Under the pieces are notes generated by a model, which saw only the letters and a list, made by a program, of their open reading frames with translations, searched no databases and had not been told where the DNA came from. A DNA stretch of 64,000 nucleotides, taken from Corynebacterium sp. HMSC078H07 (lineage in GTDB: Bacteria > Actinomycetota > Actinomycetes > Mycobacteriales > Mycobacteriaceae). The stretch covers positions 102,122-166,121 of the forward strand of contig NZ_KV810470.1 of the NCBI RefSeq assembly GCF_001812805.1, in the 5' to 3' direction. A program made the translations under genes and the position numbers. Below, piece by piece: positions 1 to 7,928 of this stretch (the stretch's first letter is position 1; the number at the start of each line of letters is the position of its first letter).

Positions 1-346
1 TGGCTTTACCAATACGTTGGCTGGTGTTGCGGGGCCCGTGATTACTGTTTATGCCCAGGCCGCACGCTGGCCGCAAGCAGTGTATGCAGCTACGCTTCAG
101 CCCTGTTTCTTCGTCGGTGGACTGTTCTCTGTGCTTACGAAGTACTTCTTAGGTGCTGGCGGCTTCGATGGCTTGCATTGGCTGGTATGGCCTTTCGGCA
201 TTATAGGTATGTTTATCGGCATCCAGGTGGGCACAAAGATTGCTGGGAGGGTGTCCCGTGAAGACGCGCGCAAGCTCTCCCTGACCGTGGCGAGCCTGGG
301 CTCCCTTAGCGCGCTCATTCGGGGACTCATGACGCTGGGTGCCTAG
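1..346 (+). CDS. TauE/SafE family sulfite-exporter-like permease (3' end only)
   Basis: The reading frame is already open at the left edge (frame beginning at base 2), so the gene starts outside the window and only about 114 C-terminal residues are seen. They contain hydrophobic segments typical of the TauE/SafE (DUF81) family, including a stretch around FFVGGLFSVLTKYFLGAGG and a final segment with GIIGMFIGIQVGTKIAGRVS, a pattern usual for the last membrane spans of this family. These proteins are inner-membrane anion exporters, often of sulfite or organosulfonates; the substrate here cannot be told. A TTG at 17 is only an internal codon. The stop lies 24 bases before the next gene. Family call is inference from hydrophobicity and the C-terminal glycine pattern. 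Confidence 0.7.
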   Translation, partial: GFTNTLAGVAGPVITVYAQAARWPQAVYAATLQPCFFVGGLFSVLTKYFLGAGGFDGLHWLVWPFGIIGMFIGIQVGTKIAGRVSREDARKLSLTVASLGSLSALIRGLMTLGA

Positions 347-370
347 GGCGGCTTCTGTAGGCTGGTCGCC

Positions 371-1225
371 ATGGCGAAATTCAAAATCGAAGACGCACTC
401 AACCTACGCGCAGGCAAAAACTTCCAGATTGACTCGGTAGATCCCTCGAGCACCCCGGGTTTCGACGGGGATAAAGAAGAGCTCGATGCGCGGTTCTCCA
501 AGTATGACGATGTGCTCTACGAGCTGCAGGAGCGTCTCTTTGCTAACGGGCGTGCCTACGGTGAGGATGCCCCGGCCGCACTTATCGTCCTGCAGGGTAT
601 GGACACTTCCGGAAAAGGCGGTGCCATCCGCCACGTCTTTAGCACCTTTGACCCGCAAGGAACGACGACTGTCGGCTTTGGAAAACCTACCGAGGAGGAG
701 CTAAAGCACGACTTCCTGTGGCGCATCCGCAAACACGATCCGAAGCCAGGCCAAATCGTGGCCTTCGACCGCTCGCACTATGAGGACGTGCTTATCCAGC
801 GCGTACATGAGTGGGTAGATGAGGAGGAAGTTGATCGCCGTATCGAAGCCATTCGTGACTATGAGTTAGAACTAACGGCTCAAGGCGTGAAGGTGATCAA
901 GATTTTCCTGCACATCTCCAAGGAGGCTCAGAAGGACAATCTGCTGGAGCGCACGGAGCGCGACGATAAGTTCTGGAAGTACGATCCTTCAGACGTTGAG
1001 GAACGCGCATATTGGGACCAGTACATGGAGGCGTACCAGGACGCGATTCAGCGTACTGATGAGAATTACGCCCCCTGGTATGTCATCCCCACTGACAATA
1101 AGAAGTATGCCCGCATGGCGCTCAAGTTCCTCATCGTGGATCTCCTGCGCCACCTGCATCTGGAGTGGCCAGCGCCCGACTTCGACCCAGAAGTCGAGCG
1201 CGAGCGCATTGAGAACGCCGACTAG
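371..1225 (+). CDS. ppk2: PPK2-family polyphosphate:nucleotide phosphotransferase
   Basis: 284 residues, the usual size of a one-domain PPK2. These cytosolic enzymes move phosphate between polyphosphate and nucleoside mono/diphosphates. A Walker A loop GMDTSGKGG lies near residues 76-84, a Walker B-like VAFDRSHYEDVL near 130-140, and the basic lid RTERDDKFWKYDPSDVEER near 198-216; all are hallmarks of PPK2. The ATG at 371 gives the expected N-terminus (MAKFKIEDALNLRAG). It follows the permease gene by 24 bases and is convergent with the YbjN array. Which nucleotide (ADP, GDP or AMP) is used cannot be decided by eye; the N-terminal extension suggests a class I or III type. Confidence 0.9.
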   Translation: MAKFKIEDALNLRAGKNFQIDSVDPSSTPGFDGDKEELDARFSKYDDVLYELQERLFANGRAYGEDAPAALIVLQGMDTSGKGGAIRHVFSTFDPQGTTTVGFGKPTEEELKHDFLWRIRKHDPKPGQIVAFDRSHYEDVLIQRVHEWVDEEEVDRRIEAIRDYELELTAQGVKVIKIFLHISKEAQKDNLLERTERDDKFWKYDPSDVEERAYWDQYMEAYQDAIQRTDENYAPWYVIPTDNKKYARMALKFLIVDLLRHLHLEWPAPDFDPEVERERIENAD

Positions 1226-1269
1226 GTGCTGTTTCTACCCTCTACCCGGTTTCTTAACCTGACAGCGTT

Positions 1270-1749
1270 TTAGTCGTCACTGTCTGCGAGTTCGCGGGCA
1301 GTGGCGTTAAACGTATCGAGGACGGACAGCAGTGCCTCCTGGGCGTTAATGATGGCCACGTTGAGGGCATGGAAAAGCTGGTCCTCGCTCAGGCCCGCGG
1401 TGGTGACGAAGCAGGCGTCGCCCCGCAGCTCAATGCTGCCGTTATCGGTGCCCACGAGGGCGCGGCCATCGAAGGCACCGGAATTGAACTCATTGCACAA
1501 CACGTGGAACAGGGAAATGACCTCTTCGCCGAGCTGGGTAGGCAGAACGCATTCCAAGCGTACAAGGCCTTCCTCGACGGTTATGACCCAATCCAGGTCA
1601 TTGAGTCGAGCGACAGCGGTGGTGTCATCCTCGGGGTAAGCGGTAGCTGCCATGTCGAGTTGCGCGCCATTGAGCAGGCTGAGGACGCGATCGCGGGTGA
1701 CCGCCGGCAGGGGAGAGCCAGACAAAATCTCGTAGGGATCAGCACTCAC
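1270..1749 (-). CDS. YbjN-domain protein, subtype B' (last of four tandem copies)
   Basis: 159 residues, GTG start. YbjN-type proteins have a fold like type III secretion chaperones; in actinobacteria their role is unknown. The C-terminal helix GLSEDQLFHALNVAIINAQE closely parallels GMNDEQLASALR and VINAQNAM in the copy at 2342-2857, and both begin with LP-x-VT-x-DR, so the two belong to one subtype. It starts 2 bases after the stop of the preceding copy, which points to one mRNA and translational coupling. No signal peptide or membrane segment. Family assignment is moderate and function unknown. Confidence 0.7.
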   Translation of the reverse strand: MSADPYEILSGSPLPAVTRDRVLSLLNGAQLDMAATAYPEDDTTAVARLNDLDWVITVEEGLVRLECVLPTQLGEEVISLFHVLCNEFNSGAFDGRALVGTDNGSIELRGDACFVTTAGLSEDQLFHALNVAIINAQEALLSVLDTFNATARELADSDD

Positions 1750-1751
1750 GA

Positions 1752-2345
1752 TTAGTCCTCTGCTTCCTGTTCTTGGGTGTCATTCCACGTCACTGCCTGT
1801 GGGAAACGCTCGGCCACGATCTCAAAAATCTCGGCAAAGCTCGCCAGGGAGCTGAGCAAAAAGTGGCCGAGTTGCGTCAAGGACAGGCCTTCTCCGACAG
1901 CCATGGCGCGGTTGGCGCACAACTGGACCTCGGCGCCATCTGATGGCCCTTCTGGACCGTCTGCGACGAAGTAGCTCAACGTTGGCGCAACGCTGGCCCA
2001 GTTGAGTTCAGCGACGGTGGCCGCAACCTCTTCTTCCGCGGATTCTGGGAGGGTACCTTCCCACGTAGCGAATGCACTGAGAGTATCGCCTTCCTCATTG
2101 AGGTCACAGTGCACTGCAATGTGGGGGATACCAGTCTGGAGCACGCGGTGGAAGGTGGTTCCAGCCTCATCACCGGCATTACTGGCATCGTCATCGAGAG
2201 ATTGATCGTCGGTCTCATCGGCGTGGGAATCCGCAACGCCAGTGGCGCGGGGAGCTTCGAGGATGGCATAGTCGGCGTCGATAAGCTCGCACAGTTGCGC
2301 GAGCCTATCGATGCTTACCGGTTCAACAGCGTGGAGGTCGGTCAC
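1752..2345 (-). CDS. YbjN-domain protein, subtype A' with acidic insert
   Basis: 197 residues, GTG start overlapping the stop of the upstream copy by 4 bases (GTGA). The C-terminus carries TQLGHFLLSSL and ends with RFPQAVTW, matching NQLGAFVMSTL and HYPQLVTW of the copy at 2850-3365; these two form subtype A. Residues about 40-65 are a low-complexity acidic insert (repeated D, E, S, A) that the sister copy lacks, probably a disordered loop. No catalytic motif is visible. Likely a soluble cytoplasmic protein acting with the other copies; function unknown. Confidence 0.7.
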   Translation of the reverse strand: MTDLHAVEPVSIDRLAQLCELIDADYAILEAPRATGVADSHADETDDQSLDDDASNAGDEAGTTFHRVLQTGIPHIAVHCDLNEEGDTLSAFATWEGTLPESAEEEVAATVAELNWASVAPTLSYFVADGPEGPSDGAEVQLCANRAMAVGEGLSLTQLGHFLLSSLASFAEIFEIVAERFPQAVTWNDTQEQEAED

Positions 2346-2857
2346 TGCTCCGCGCCTTCAGGGCTGCCTTCGGGTTTGCCTTCGCCGGCCTGTGCGGCGG
2401 ATTCGGAACCGAGCTTGGCCATCTCCTCAACGGCAGCAACCATGGCGTTTTGGGCGTTGATAACGCCATCCACAGAGGCACGCAGAGCAGAAGCTAGCTG
2501 CTCGTCATTCATGCCGGCGGCGCAGGGGATATCGGACTCAGTGCGCACCAGCAGCATGCCGTCGAAGTCCGTGATGACCGCGCTGGCACCCATGGCCACC
2601 GAGTTGATCTGGTTGGCAGCCAAGAAAAGCCCGGCGTCAGCCTTGGCATATTCGGCGTCAGTCGGCACATCGCAGCGCACGATGGCCACGCTGTCGAGCA
2701 CAGCGAACATGCACGGCAGGCCGTTGAGGTTGGCGGTGGCGGCGTCGGTACGGCCGGTGACGGGCTCGAGCTCAATATCGAAGGTCTTCATCGCGGCGAT
2801 GATGCGGTCGAGGGTGACGTCGGGCAGGGCATGAGGATCCTGAGCCGGCTTAGTCAT
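2342..2857 (-). CDS. YbjN-domain protein, subtype B
   Basis: 171 residues with an ATG start that overlaps the end of the upstream copy by 8 bases. The body shows the YbjN-like alternation of strands followed by two C-terminal helices (GMNDEQLASALR, then GVINAQNAMVAAVEEMAKL). The last 20 residues are Gly/Glu/Pro-rich and probably disordered. It pairs by sequence with the copy at 1270-1749 rather than with its direct neighbours. Overlaps on both sides indicate strict co-translation. No enzymatic residues are recognisable. Confidence 0.7.
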   Translation of the reverse strand: MTKPAQDPHALPDVTLDRIIAAMKTFDIELEPVTGRTDAATANLNGLPCMFAVLDSVAIVRCDVPTDAEYAKADAGLFLAANQINSVAMGASAVITDFDGMLLVRTESDIPCAAGMNDEQLASALRASVDGVINAQNAMVAAVEEMAKLGSESAAQAGEGKPEGSPEGAEQ

Positions 2858-3365
2858 GGTTGTGCTCCTTCCAGGTCACAAGCTGCGGGTAGTGCTGTTC
2901 AATCCACTCGAAGGACTGCAGGATGGCATCCAAGGTGGACATCACGAAGGCGCCCAGCTGATTGCGGGAAGCGCCATGCGTCGTGTCGAGTTCCCGGGCG
3001 CCGGACACCGCCAAGGCATTGTCGGGGGCCTCGAAGAAGCGGAACGTCGGCGTGAAGTGGTCCTGGTTCCACGAGTTGATGTGCATGAGCAGGTTCGGTG
3101 CCTCGGAGGAAGGTACCGAGCCACGCCAGACGGAGTCCACGATAAGGGAAGAGCCGACGAGCTGGAAAGCAATGGCCGCGTTGGAGAAACCCGTGCGCAG
3201 TAGCGTCACGGTGCCTTGGCTCTCAGTCTGCTGCTCCTCTATGCGGTACTCCAAACCTTCGGACTCGAAGATTTCCGCAATACGCTCGAGCGTTACGTCC
3301 TCCACTGGGGTATCGGGCAGCAGGACGCGCTCCTGCGCGCCGCCCTGGTTAGTAGCGTCAGTCAA
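2850..3365 (-). CDS. YbjN-domain protein, subtype A (first of four)
   Basis: 171 residues from a TTG codon at 3365; the Shine-Dalgarno region is weak (purine-rich GAGTGAGA upstream), so the start is uncertain by a few codons. The sequence LVGSSLIVDSVWRG followed by NLLMHINSWN and a C-terminal helix ending in HYPQLVTW is typical of actinobacterial YbjN proteins. It begins the tight four-gene array and lies 87 bases after the stop of the epimerase gene on the same strand, so it may share its transcript or use a promoter in that gap. Function unknown. Confidence 0.7.
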   Translation of the reverse strand: MTDATNQGGAQERVLLPDTPVEDVTLERIAEIFESEGLEYRIEEQQTESQGTVTLLRTGFSNAAIAFQLVGSSLIVDSVWRGSVPSSEAPNLLMHINSWNQDHFTPTFRFFEAPDNALAVSGARELDTTHGASRNQLGAFVMSTLDAILQSFEWIEQHYPQLVTWKEHNHD

Positions 3366-3452
3366 TTCTTTGTCTCACTCACTTCGCTTGGTTAACAACC
3401 ACATTTTTCTTTACGCCCCGACCCTACCGGAGCCAGGTTGGCCGGGTACGTC

Positions 3453-4799
3453 CTAGGGGGTCTGGAAGAGTTCCTCGCCGCCCAGCTCGTGCGCCAGAGC
3501 TTGGCTCACCTCGGGATAGCGGAAAACATGGCCCAATTCTTCCAATTTGGCGGGGACTACCTTCTGGTTGGCTAGTGCCAATTCTCGGGCGCCTTCTTTG
3601 CCAAGAAGCAGGGCGGGGCCCAGGCTAGGGATAGGAATAACGGTGGGGCGGTGCAGTCTACGACCCAAAGCGTCGACATAGTCGCGATTGTGAACCGGGG
3701 TGGGGGAAACAGCATTAATGGGCCCTTCCCACTCCGGGTCGAGGGCGGCGCGAACATACATGTCCTGAAGATCATCCTGGGCCACCCAGCTGTACCAGAT
3801 GTCCCCCTTGCCAAACGCGCCGCCGAGGCCGGTAGAAAACACCGCACGCAGCAGTGGGAGCATGCCGCCGTTTCCTGCTTGCACAATGCCTGTGCGCATA
3901 TTCACCAAGCGCTTGCCGGCATCGCGGATTGGTGCGCAGGCGTTTTCCCATGCTTCGACGACATCGGCAAGGAAACCTTCACCGCGCTCAGAGTTCTCGG
4001 TAAGTTCTTCATCGCCGCGGTCGGGGCCGTAGAACCCAATGGCGGAGGCGCATACCATGGCGCGCACAGAATCCGTAGTGGCGGCAACGTGTGCGAGCAA
4101 GTGGGTTGGTCCGACGCGGGAATCCCGAATAGCTTCCTTGTGAGAGGAGTTAAAACGCCCAAAGATGGGCTCGCCGGCGAGGTGAATGAGGACGTCGACG
4201 CCCTCAAGGAGATCCTTGGCGGGAAGTTGAGGACGCCACAGACGCTCGCCGGCCGCCGGGTTGGAACGAACCAGCGGGATGACGGAGTGGCCCAGTGTGC
4301 TTAGCTGCGCGGACACTGCCTTTCCCACCGTGCCGTGCGAGCCAGTAAGAGCCACCGTTAATGGCTTATCATTCAGCACACCCAAGCGCTGCTTGAAACG
4401 GAAATCCTCCACGAGCTGATGCTGACGGTAGGCAAACATGGACTCAATCACTGCGGTGGGGATGCGGGTATCCACCTTGTCCGTAATGAGCGTGCCCTCG
4501 GGGTGGTCCGCAAAGAGGTGCTCGTGGCGCCAATGGGCTACTGCGCGGAACGGCGCGTTGATGCACACGTCTCGGAAGGACTTCTGTGGCTGGTATCCAG
4601 CTAAGTCATGGCGCGCAACCCACTTCAGTCCGCCCGGCAGTCCCAACACTGAGGTGCCAGTGGCCAGAGATTGCGCTTGTTGCAGAGGGGTCATGAATCC
4701 AAACGGTGCGTTGAGCCTTGTCAGCGCTCCGGGGCGCTCGTGCCATTGCCACACCTCCTCGCGCGGTGCTGGAACAACGTGCTGGGTGGTGAAACTCAC
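3453..4799 (-). CDS. SRPBCC domain fused to TIGR01777-type SDR epimerase
   Basis: 448 residues, GTG start. Residues 1-140 look like an SRPBCC/START-like ligand-binding domain (MSFTTQHVVPAPREEVWQWH). From about residue 148 a Rossmann fold begins with VALTGSHGTVGKAVSAQL, an atypical-SDR glycine motif, followed by LIHLAGEPI and ASAIGFYG, the signature blocks of the TIGR01777/YfcH family. The C-terminus (LLLGKEGARELALANQKVVP) matches the DUF1731 domain that closes such proteins. The two-domain arrangement is common in actinobacteria. Substrate unknown. It is divergent from pyrR (172 bases between the starts) and leads into the YbjN array. Confidence 0.85.
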   Translation of the reverse strand: MSFTTQHVVPAPREEVWQWHERPGALTRLNAPFGFMTPLQQAQSLATGTSVLGLPGGLKWVARHDLAGYQPQKSFRDVCINAPFRAVAHWRHEHLFADHPEGTLITDKVDTRIPTAVIESMFAYRQHQLVEDFRFKQRLGVLNDKPLTVALTGSHGTVGKAVSAQLSTLGHSVIPLVRSNPAAGERLWRPQLPAKDLLEGVDVLIHLAGEPIFGRFNSSHKEAIRDSRVGPTHLLAHVAATTDSVRAMVCASAIGFYGPDRGDEELTENSERGEGFLADVVEAWENACAPIRDAGKRLVNMRTGIVQAGNGGMLPLLRAVFSTGLGGAFGKGDIWYSWVAQDDLQDMYVRAALDPEWEGPINAVSPTPVHNRDYVDALGRRLHRPTVIPIPSLGPALLLGKEGARELALANQKVVPAKLEELGHVFRYPEVSQALAHELGGEELFQTP

Positions 4800-4852
4800 T
4801 GTGTAAAGACCTGCCTCACGGTGATTGGGGGTAAGAAAGCTCAGCGCGAGCC

Positions 4853-4882
4853 TTCAAAAGAGCAAGGGAAAAGTGCTATGGT
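4853..4882 (+). promoter_or_regulatory. Putative promoter of the pyr operon
   Basis: TTCAAA at 4853-4858 and TATGGT at 4877-4882 are separated by 18 bases, and the -10 is preceded by TGC, an extended -10 signature. Transcription would begin near 4889, giving a leader of roughly 83 nucleotides before pyrR. This is a visual match to the sigma-70-like consensus, with no experimental support. Confidence 0.5.
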
Positions 4883-4939
4883 TAGTGCTGGCTTTCAAGC
4901 ATAGACAGTCTAAGTAACCCTTGTCCGACATCCTTTAAA

Positions 4940-4968
4940 GACCGCACTGTGAGGCGGGGAAGGAGGTC
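4940..4968 (+). promoter_or_regulatory. Candidate PyrR-binding RNA loop overlapping the pyrR ribosome binding site
   Basis: CCGC (4942-4945) can pair with GCGG (4954-4957), exposing the loop ACTGTGAG at 4946-4953. The string CTGTGAGG fits the C-N-G-N-G-A-G-G core known for PyrR binding loops. Alternatively GACC (4940-4943) can pair with GGTC (4965-4968), which would tie up the Shine-Dalgarno AGGAGG ahead of the ATG at 4972. In Mycobacterium, PyrR is reported to repress translation by binding near the first ribosome binding site; the layout here would suit that mode. No transcription terminator is seen in the leader. Confidence 0.55.
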
Positions 4969-4971
4969 ACG

Positions 4972-5568
4972 ATGAGTGAAACCGACATTCACGCGGAGTC
5001 CAATGAGCTATTGAGCTCGTCCGACGTCGCGCGTACCGTCGCACGCATCGCGCACCAGATCATTGAAAAAACTGCGCTTGATTCGAGTGATTCTCCTCGG
5101 GTCGTGCTCTTGGGCATTCCCTCTGGTGGCGTGCCGCTAGCACAGCGCCTCGCTGACAAGATCGAGGAATTCTCTGGGGTGGAGGTTCCCTGGGGTTCCC
5201 TTGATATCACCTTGTACCGTGATGACCTGTATTCGCGCCCGCATCGCGCGCTCAAGCCCACCACGGTTCCCGATGGCGGCATCAATGGCGCCACCGTCAT
5301 TCTCGTGGATGATGTGCTCTATTCTGGCCGCACCATTCGCGCTGCGCTCGATGCCCTCGCCGATATTGGCCGTCCCGATATTATTCAGCTCGCCGTCCTC
5401 GTGGACCGCGGCCACCGCCAAGTTCCTATCCGCGCGGATTATGTGGGCAAGAACATCCCCACCGCGCGTGACGAGGACGTCACCGTCTACAACGCCGACA
5501 TCGACGGCCGCGATGCCGTAGTGCTCACTCGATCATCCGCATCGGCCGAGTCCGGCAAGGAGGACTAA
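4972..5568 (+). CDS. pyrR: PyrR bifunctional pyr operon regulator / uracil phosphoribosyltransferase
   Basis: 198 residues, normal for PyrR. The PRPP-binding loop [19 protein letters not shown] is at about residues 109-127, and the N-terminal [13 protein letters not shown] and DITLYRDD blocks are PyrR-specific. The protein binds pyr mRNA when UMP is high and has weak uracil phosphoribosyltransferase activity. It is the first gene of the pyr operon, and its TAA is followed directly by the pyrB ATG. The start at 4972 has a strong AGGAGG seven bases upstream. Confidence 0.97.
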   Translation: MSETDIHAESNELLSSSDVARTVARIAHQIIEKTALDSSDSPRVVLLGIPSGGVPLAQRLADKIEEFSGVEVPWGSLDITLYRDDLYSRPHRALKPTTVPDGGINGATVILVDDVLYSGRTIRAALDALADIGRPDIIQLAVLVDRGHRQVPIRADYVGKNIPTARDEDVTVYNADIDGRDAVVLTRSSASAESGKED

Positions 5569-6540
5569 ATGAAACACCTCATTAATATCGCTGATTTGAG
5601 CGCTGCTGAAATCTTGGCCCTCATGGATGAGGCGGACCGCTTCCGTGAAGCGCTCAACGGCCGCGAGGTCAAGAAGCTTCCGACCCTGCGCGGCCGCACC
5701 GTGTTCACTTTGTTCTACGAGAATTCCACGCGCACGCGTTCTTCCTTTGAAACTGCCGGCAAATGGATGTCTGCAGACGTTATTAATCTCTCCGCGTCCA
5801 GCTCGTCAGTCAAGAAGGGCGAATCACTCAAGGACACGGGCTTGACGCTGACCGCTATTGGTGCTGATGCGATCATCATCCGTCATCCTTCTTCGGGTGC
5901 AGCACAGCAGCTGGCCAGCTGGGTAGCCCCAGGAGGTCAGGGACCGAGTGTTATCAACGCCGGTGACGGGGCACACCAACACCCAACGCAGGCGCTTCTC
6001 GACGCCACCACGATGCGCCAACGCCTAGGCCTTGACACCGAACGTTCCGGCTCTGGTACCGGCTTTGAAGGACTGAAGGTCACCATCGTGGGTGACTGCC
6101 TGCACTCTCGCGTGGTGCGCTCTAACGTGGATTTGTTGACCACCTTGGGTGCTGACGTCACCTTGGTAGCGCCACCCACATTGCTGCCCTTCGGCGTGGA
6201 GAACTGGCCGGTACGGGTATCCCACGATTTCGATGCTGAGGTTCCCACCTCGGATGTGGTCATGATGCTGCGCGTTCAAGCCGAGCGCATGAATGGCGGC
6301 TTCTTCCCTTCGCACCGCGAATACGCGACGCTGTATGGCTTGTCCAAGGACCGTGCCGCGGCAATGAAGAAGGACGCCATCATCATGCACCCAGGCCCCA
6401 TGGTCCGCGGCATGGAAATTAACTACGCCGTCGCAGACTTCGCTAACTCGGCTGTGCTCCAGCAGGTCAACAACGGCGTCCACGTGCGCATGGCTACTTT
6501 GTTTACCCTGCTTACTAATGGCGAGAACGCCGGAATCTAG
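5569..6540 (+). CDS. pyrB: Aspartate carbamoyltransferase catalytic chain
   Basis: 323 residues, a full-length catalytic chain. It condenses carbamoyl phosphate and aspartate to N-carbamoyl-aspartate, the committed step of UMP synthesis. The carbamoyl-phosphate motif STRTRSSFE is near residue 53, the [10 protein letters not shown] block near 139 and the [11 protein letters not shown] block near the C-terminus. The start codon follows the pyrR stop directly. No regulatory chain gene (pyrI) is nearby, as is usual in actinobacteria. Confidence 0.98.
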   Translation: MKHLINIADLSAAEILALMDEADRFREALNGREVKKLPTLRGRTVFTLFYENSTRTRSSFETAGKWMSADVINLSASSSSVKKGESLKDTGLTLTAIGADAIIIRHPSSGAAQQLASWVAPGGQGPSVINAGDGAHQHPTQALLDATTMRQRLGLDTERSGSGTGFEGLKVTIVGDCLHSRVVRSNVDLLTTLGADVTLVAPPTLLPFGVENWPVRVSHDFDAEVPTSDVVMMLRVQAERMNGGFFPSHREYATLYGLSKDRAAAMKKDAIIMHPGPMVRGMEINYAVADFANSAVLQQVNNGVHVRMATLFTLLTNGENAGI

Positions 6541-6558
6541 ACGAGGAGATACCTAGAT

Positions 6559-7920
6559 ATGACTACTTATCCCGACACCGGCGTGCTCTCCGCCCCAGCG
6601 GCGGGCACCCTTCTCATCACCAACGTGCGTCCCTACGGTGAGGGCGAACCCACGGACGTCCTCATCAAAGACGGCGTTATCGCCTCGATCGGTGCTGGGG
6701 CCGACGCGGCGGGGGCCACGGGCAATGAGTCCGGCAACACCACCCCAGACCGCACCATTGACGCTGGCGGCAACATCCTGTTGCCGGGCCTGGTAGACAT
6801 GCACGTCCACCTGCGTGAGCCTGGTCGCGAGGACACTGAAACCATTGAGACCGGCTCCCGCGCTGCTGCCAAAGGTGGTTTCACAGCAGTATTCACCATG
6901 GCGAATACCACTCCGGTGACTGACCAGCCGATTATCGCCGAGTCCGTATGGGCAAAGTCCCAGAAGCTGGGCCTGTGCGATGTCCACCCGGTCGGCTCCA
7001 TCACCAAGGGCCTCGAAGGCAAGACCCTTACGGAGTTTGGCATGATGGCCCGCTCCGATGCCAAGGTGCGTATGTTCTCCGATGACGGCAAGTGCGTTGA
7101 GGACCCGCAGCTTATGCGCCGTGCGTTGGAATACGCCAAGGGCCTCGATGTCCTCTTGGCCCAGCATGCTGAGGATCACCGGATGACTCAAGGGGCCTGC
7201 GCCAATGAAGGTGAGGTCGCCGCGCGTTTGGGCCTGCGTGGCTGGCCGCGCGTGGCTGAGGAGTCCATCGTCGCGCGCGATGCACTCCTTGCTCGTGACT
7301 ACGGCAACCGCATGCACATCTGCCATGCTTCGACGAAGGGAACCGTGGAGCTGCTCAAGTGGGCGAAGGAGCAGGATATCCCGCTGACCGCGGAGGTTAC
7401 TCCGCATCACCTGCTCATGACGGATGACAAACTGGTGTCCTATGACGGTGTCTTTCGTGTCAACCCGCCGCTGCGCGAGGAGAGCGATACCTTAGCGCTA
7501 CGCCAAGCTTTGCTGGACGGGCTTATCGACGTCGTGGCTACCGACCACGCCCCGCACGGCAGCGAGGATAAGTGCGTGGAGTTTGAAAACGCCAAGCCCG
7601 GAATGTTGGGCTTGGAGTCCTCCCTGGCCGTCATCGCCAAGCTTTTTGTTGCCACCGGCTTGGCGGATTGGCGCTTCGTCGCCCGCGTCATGTCCGAGCG
7701 CCCGGCCGAAATTACCCGCCTGCCCGGCCACGGTCGCCCCATTGCCGAAGGCGAGCCGGCCAACCTCACCATCGTCGATCCGGAGCACCCGTGGGTCTCT
7801 GACTCCACGCGCTTAGCTTCTAAGTCCGAGAACAATCCTTACGAGGGCGAGGAATTTGGCGTACGCGTTACGCACACCATCCTGCGCGGAGCGGTGACCT
7901 ACGACCTCACCGCCGAATAA
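6559..7920 (+). CDS. pyrC: Dihydroorotase (type I)
   Basis: 453 residues, the size of class I dihydroorotases. It cyclises carbamoyl-aspartate to dihydroorotate. The metal-binding [10 protein letters not shown] is near residue 82, further histidines occur in LAQHAEDH and MHICHAST, and the catalytic ATDHAPHG motif is near residue 321. It lies 18 bases after pyrB with a GAGGAGA ribosome site and precedes carA, so it belongs to the same transcript. Confidence 0.97.
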   Translation: MTTYPDTGVLSAPAAGTLLITNVRPYGEGEPTDVLIKDGVIASIGAGADAAGATGNESGNTTPDRTIDAGGNILLPGLVDMHVHLREPGREDTETIETGSRAAAKGGFTAVFTMANTTPVTDQPIIAESVWAKSQKLGLCDVHPVGSITKGLEGKTLTEFGMMARSDAKVRMFSDDGKCVEDPQLMRRALEYAKGLDVLLAQHAEDHRMTQGACANEGEVAARLGLRGWPRVAEESIVARDALLARDYGNRMHICHASTKGTVELLKWAKEQDIPLTAEVTPHHLLMTDDKLVSYDGVFRVNPPLREESDTLALRQALLDGLIDVVATDHAPHGSEDKCVEFENAKPGMLGLESSLAVIAKLFVATGLADWRFVARVMSERPAEITRLPGHGRPIAEGEPANLTIVDPEHPWVSDSTRLASKSENNPYEGEEFGVRVTHTILRGAVTYDLTAE

Positions 7921-7928
7921 ACGGGACA

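Noticed and set aside
1226-1269. Terminator between ppk2 and the YbjN array
   Set aside because: Only a short GCTGT/ACAGC match with a long loop; not convincing, though a terminator would be expected between convergent genes.
6553-7410. Long minus-strand frame opposite pyrC, and similar ones opposite carA, carB, uvrC and sufB-sufC (up to 873 codons)
   Set aside because: These are shadow frames produced by the strong GC codon bias on the other strand; none has a motif or plausible ribosome site.
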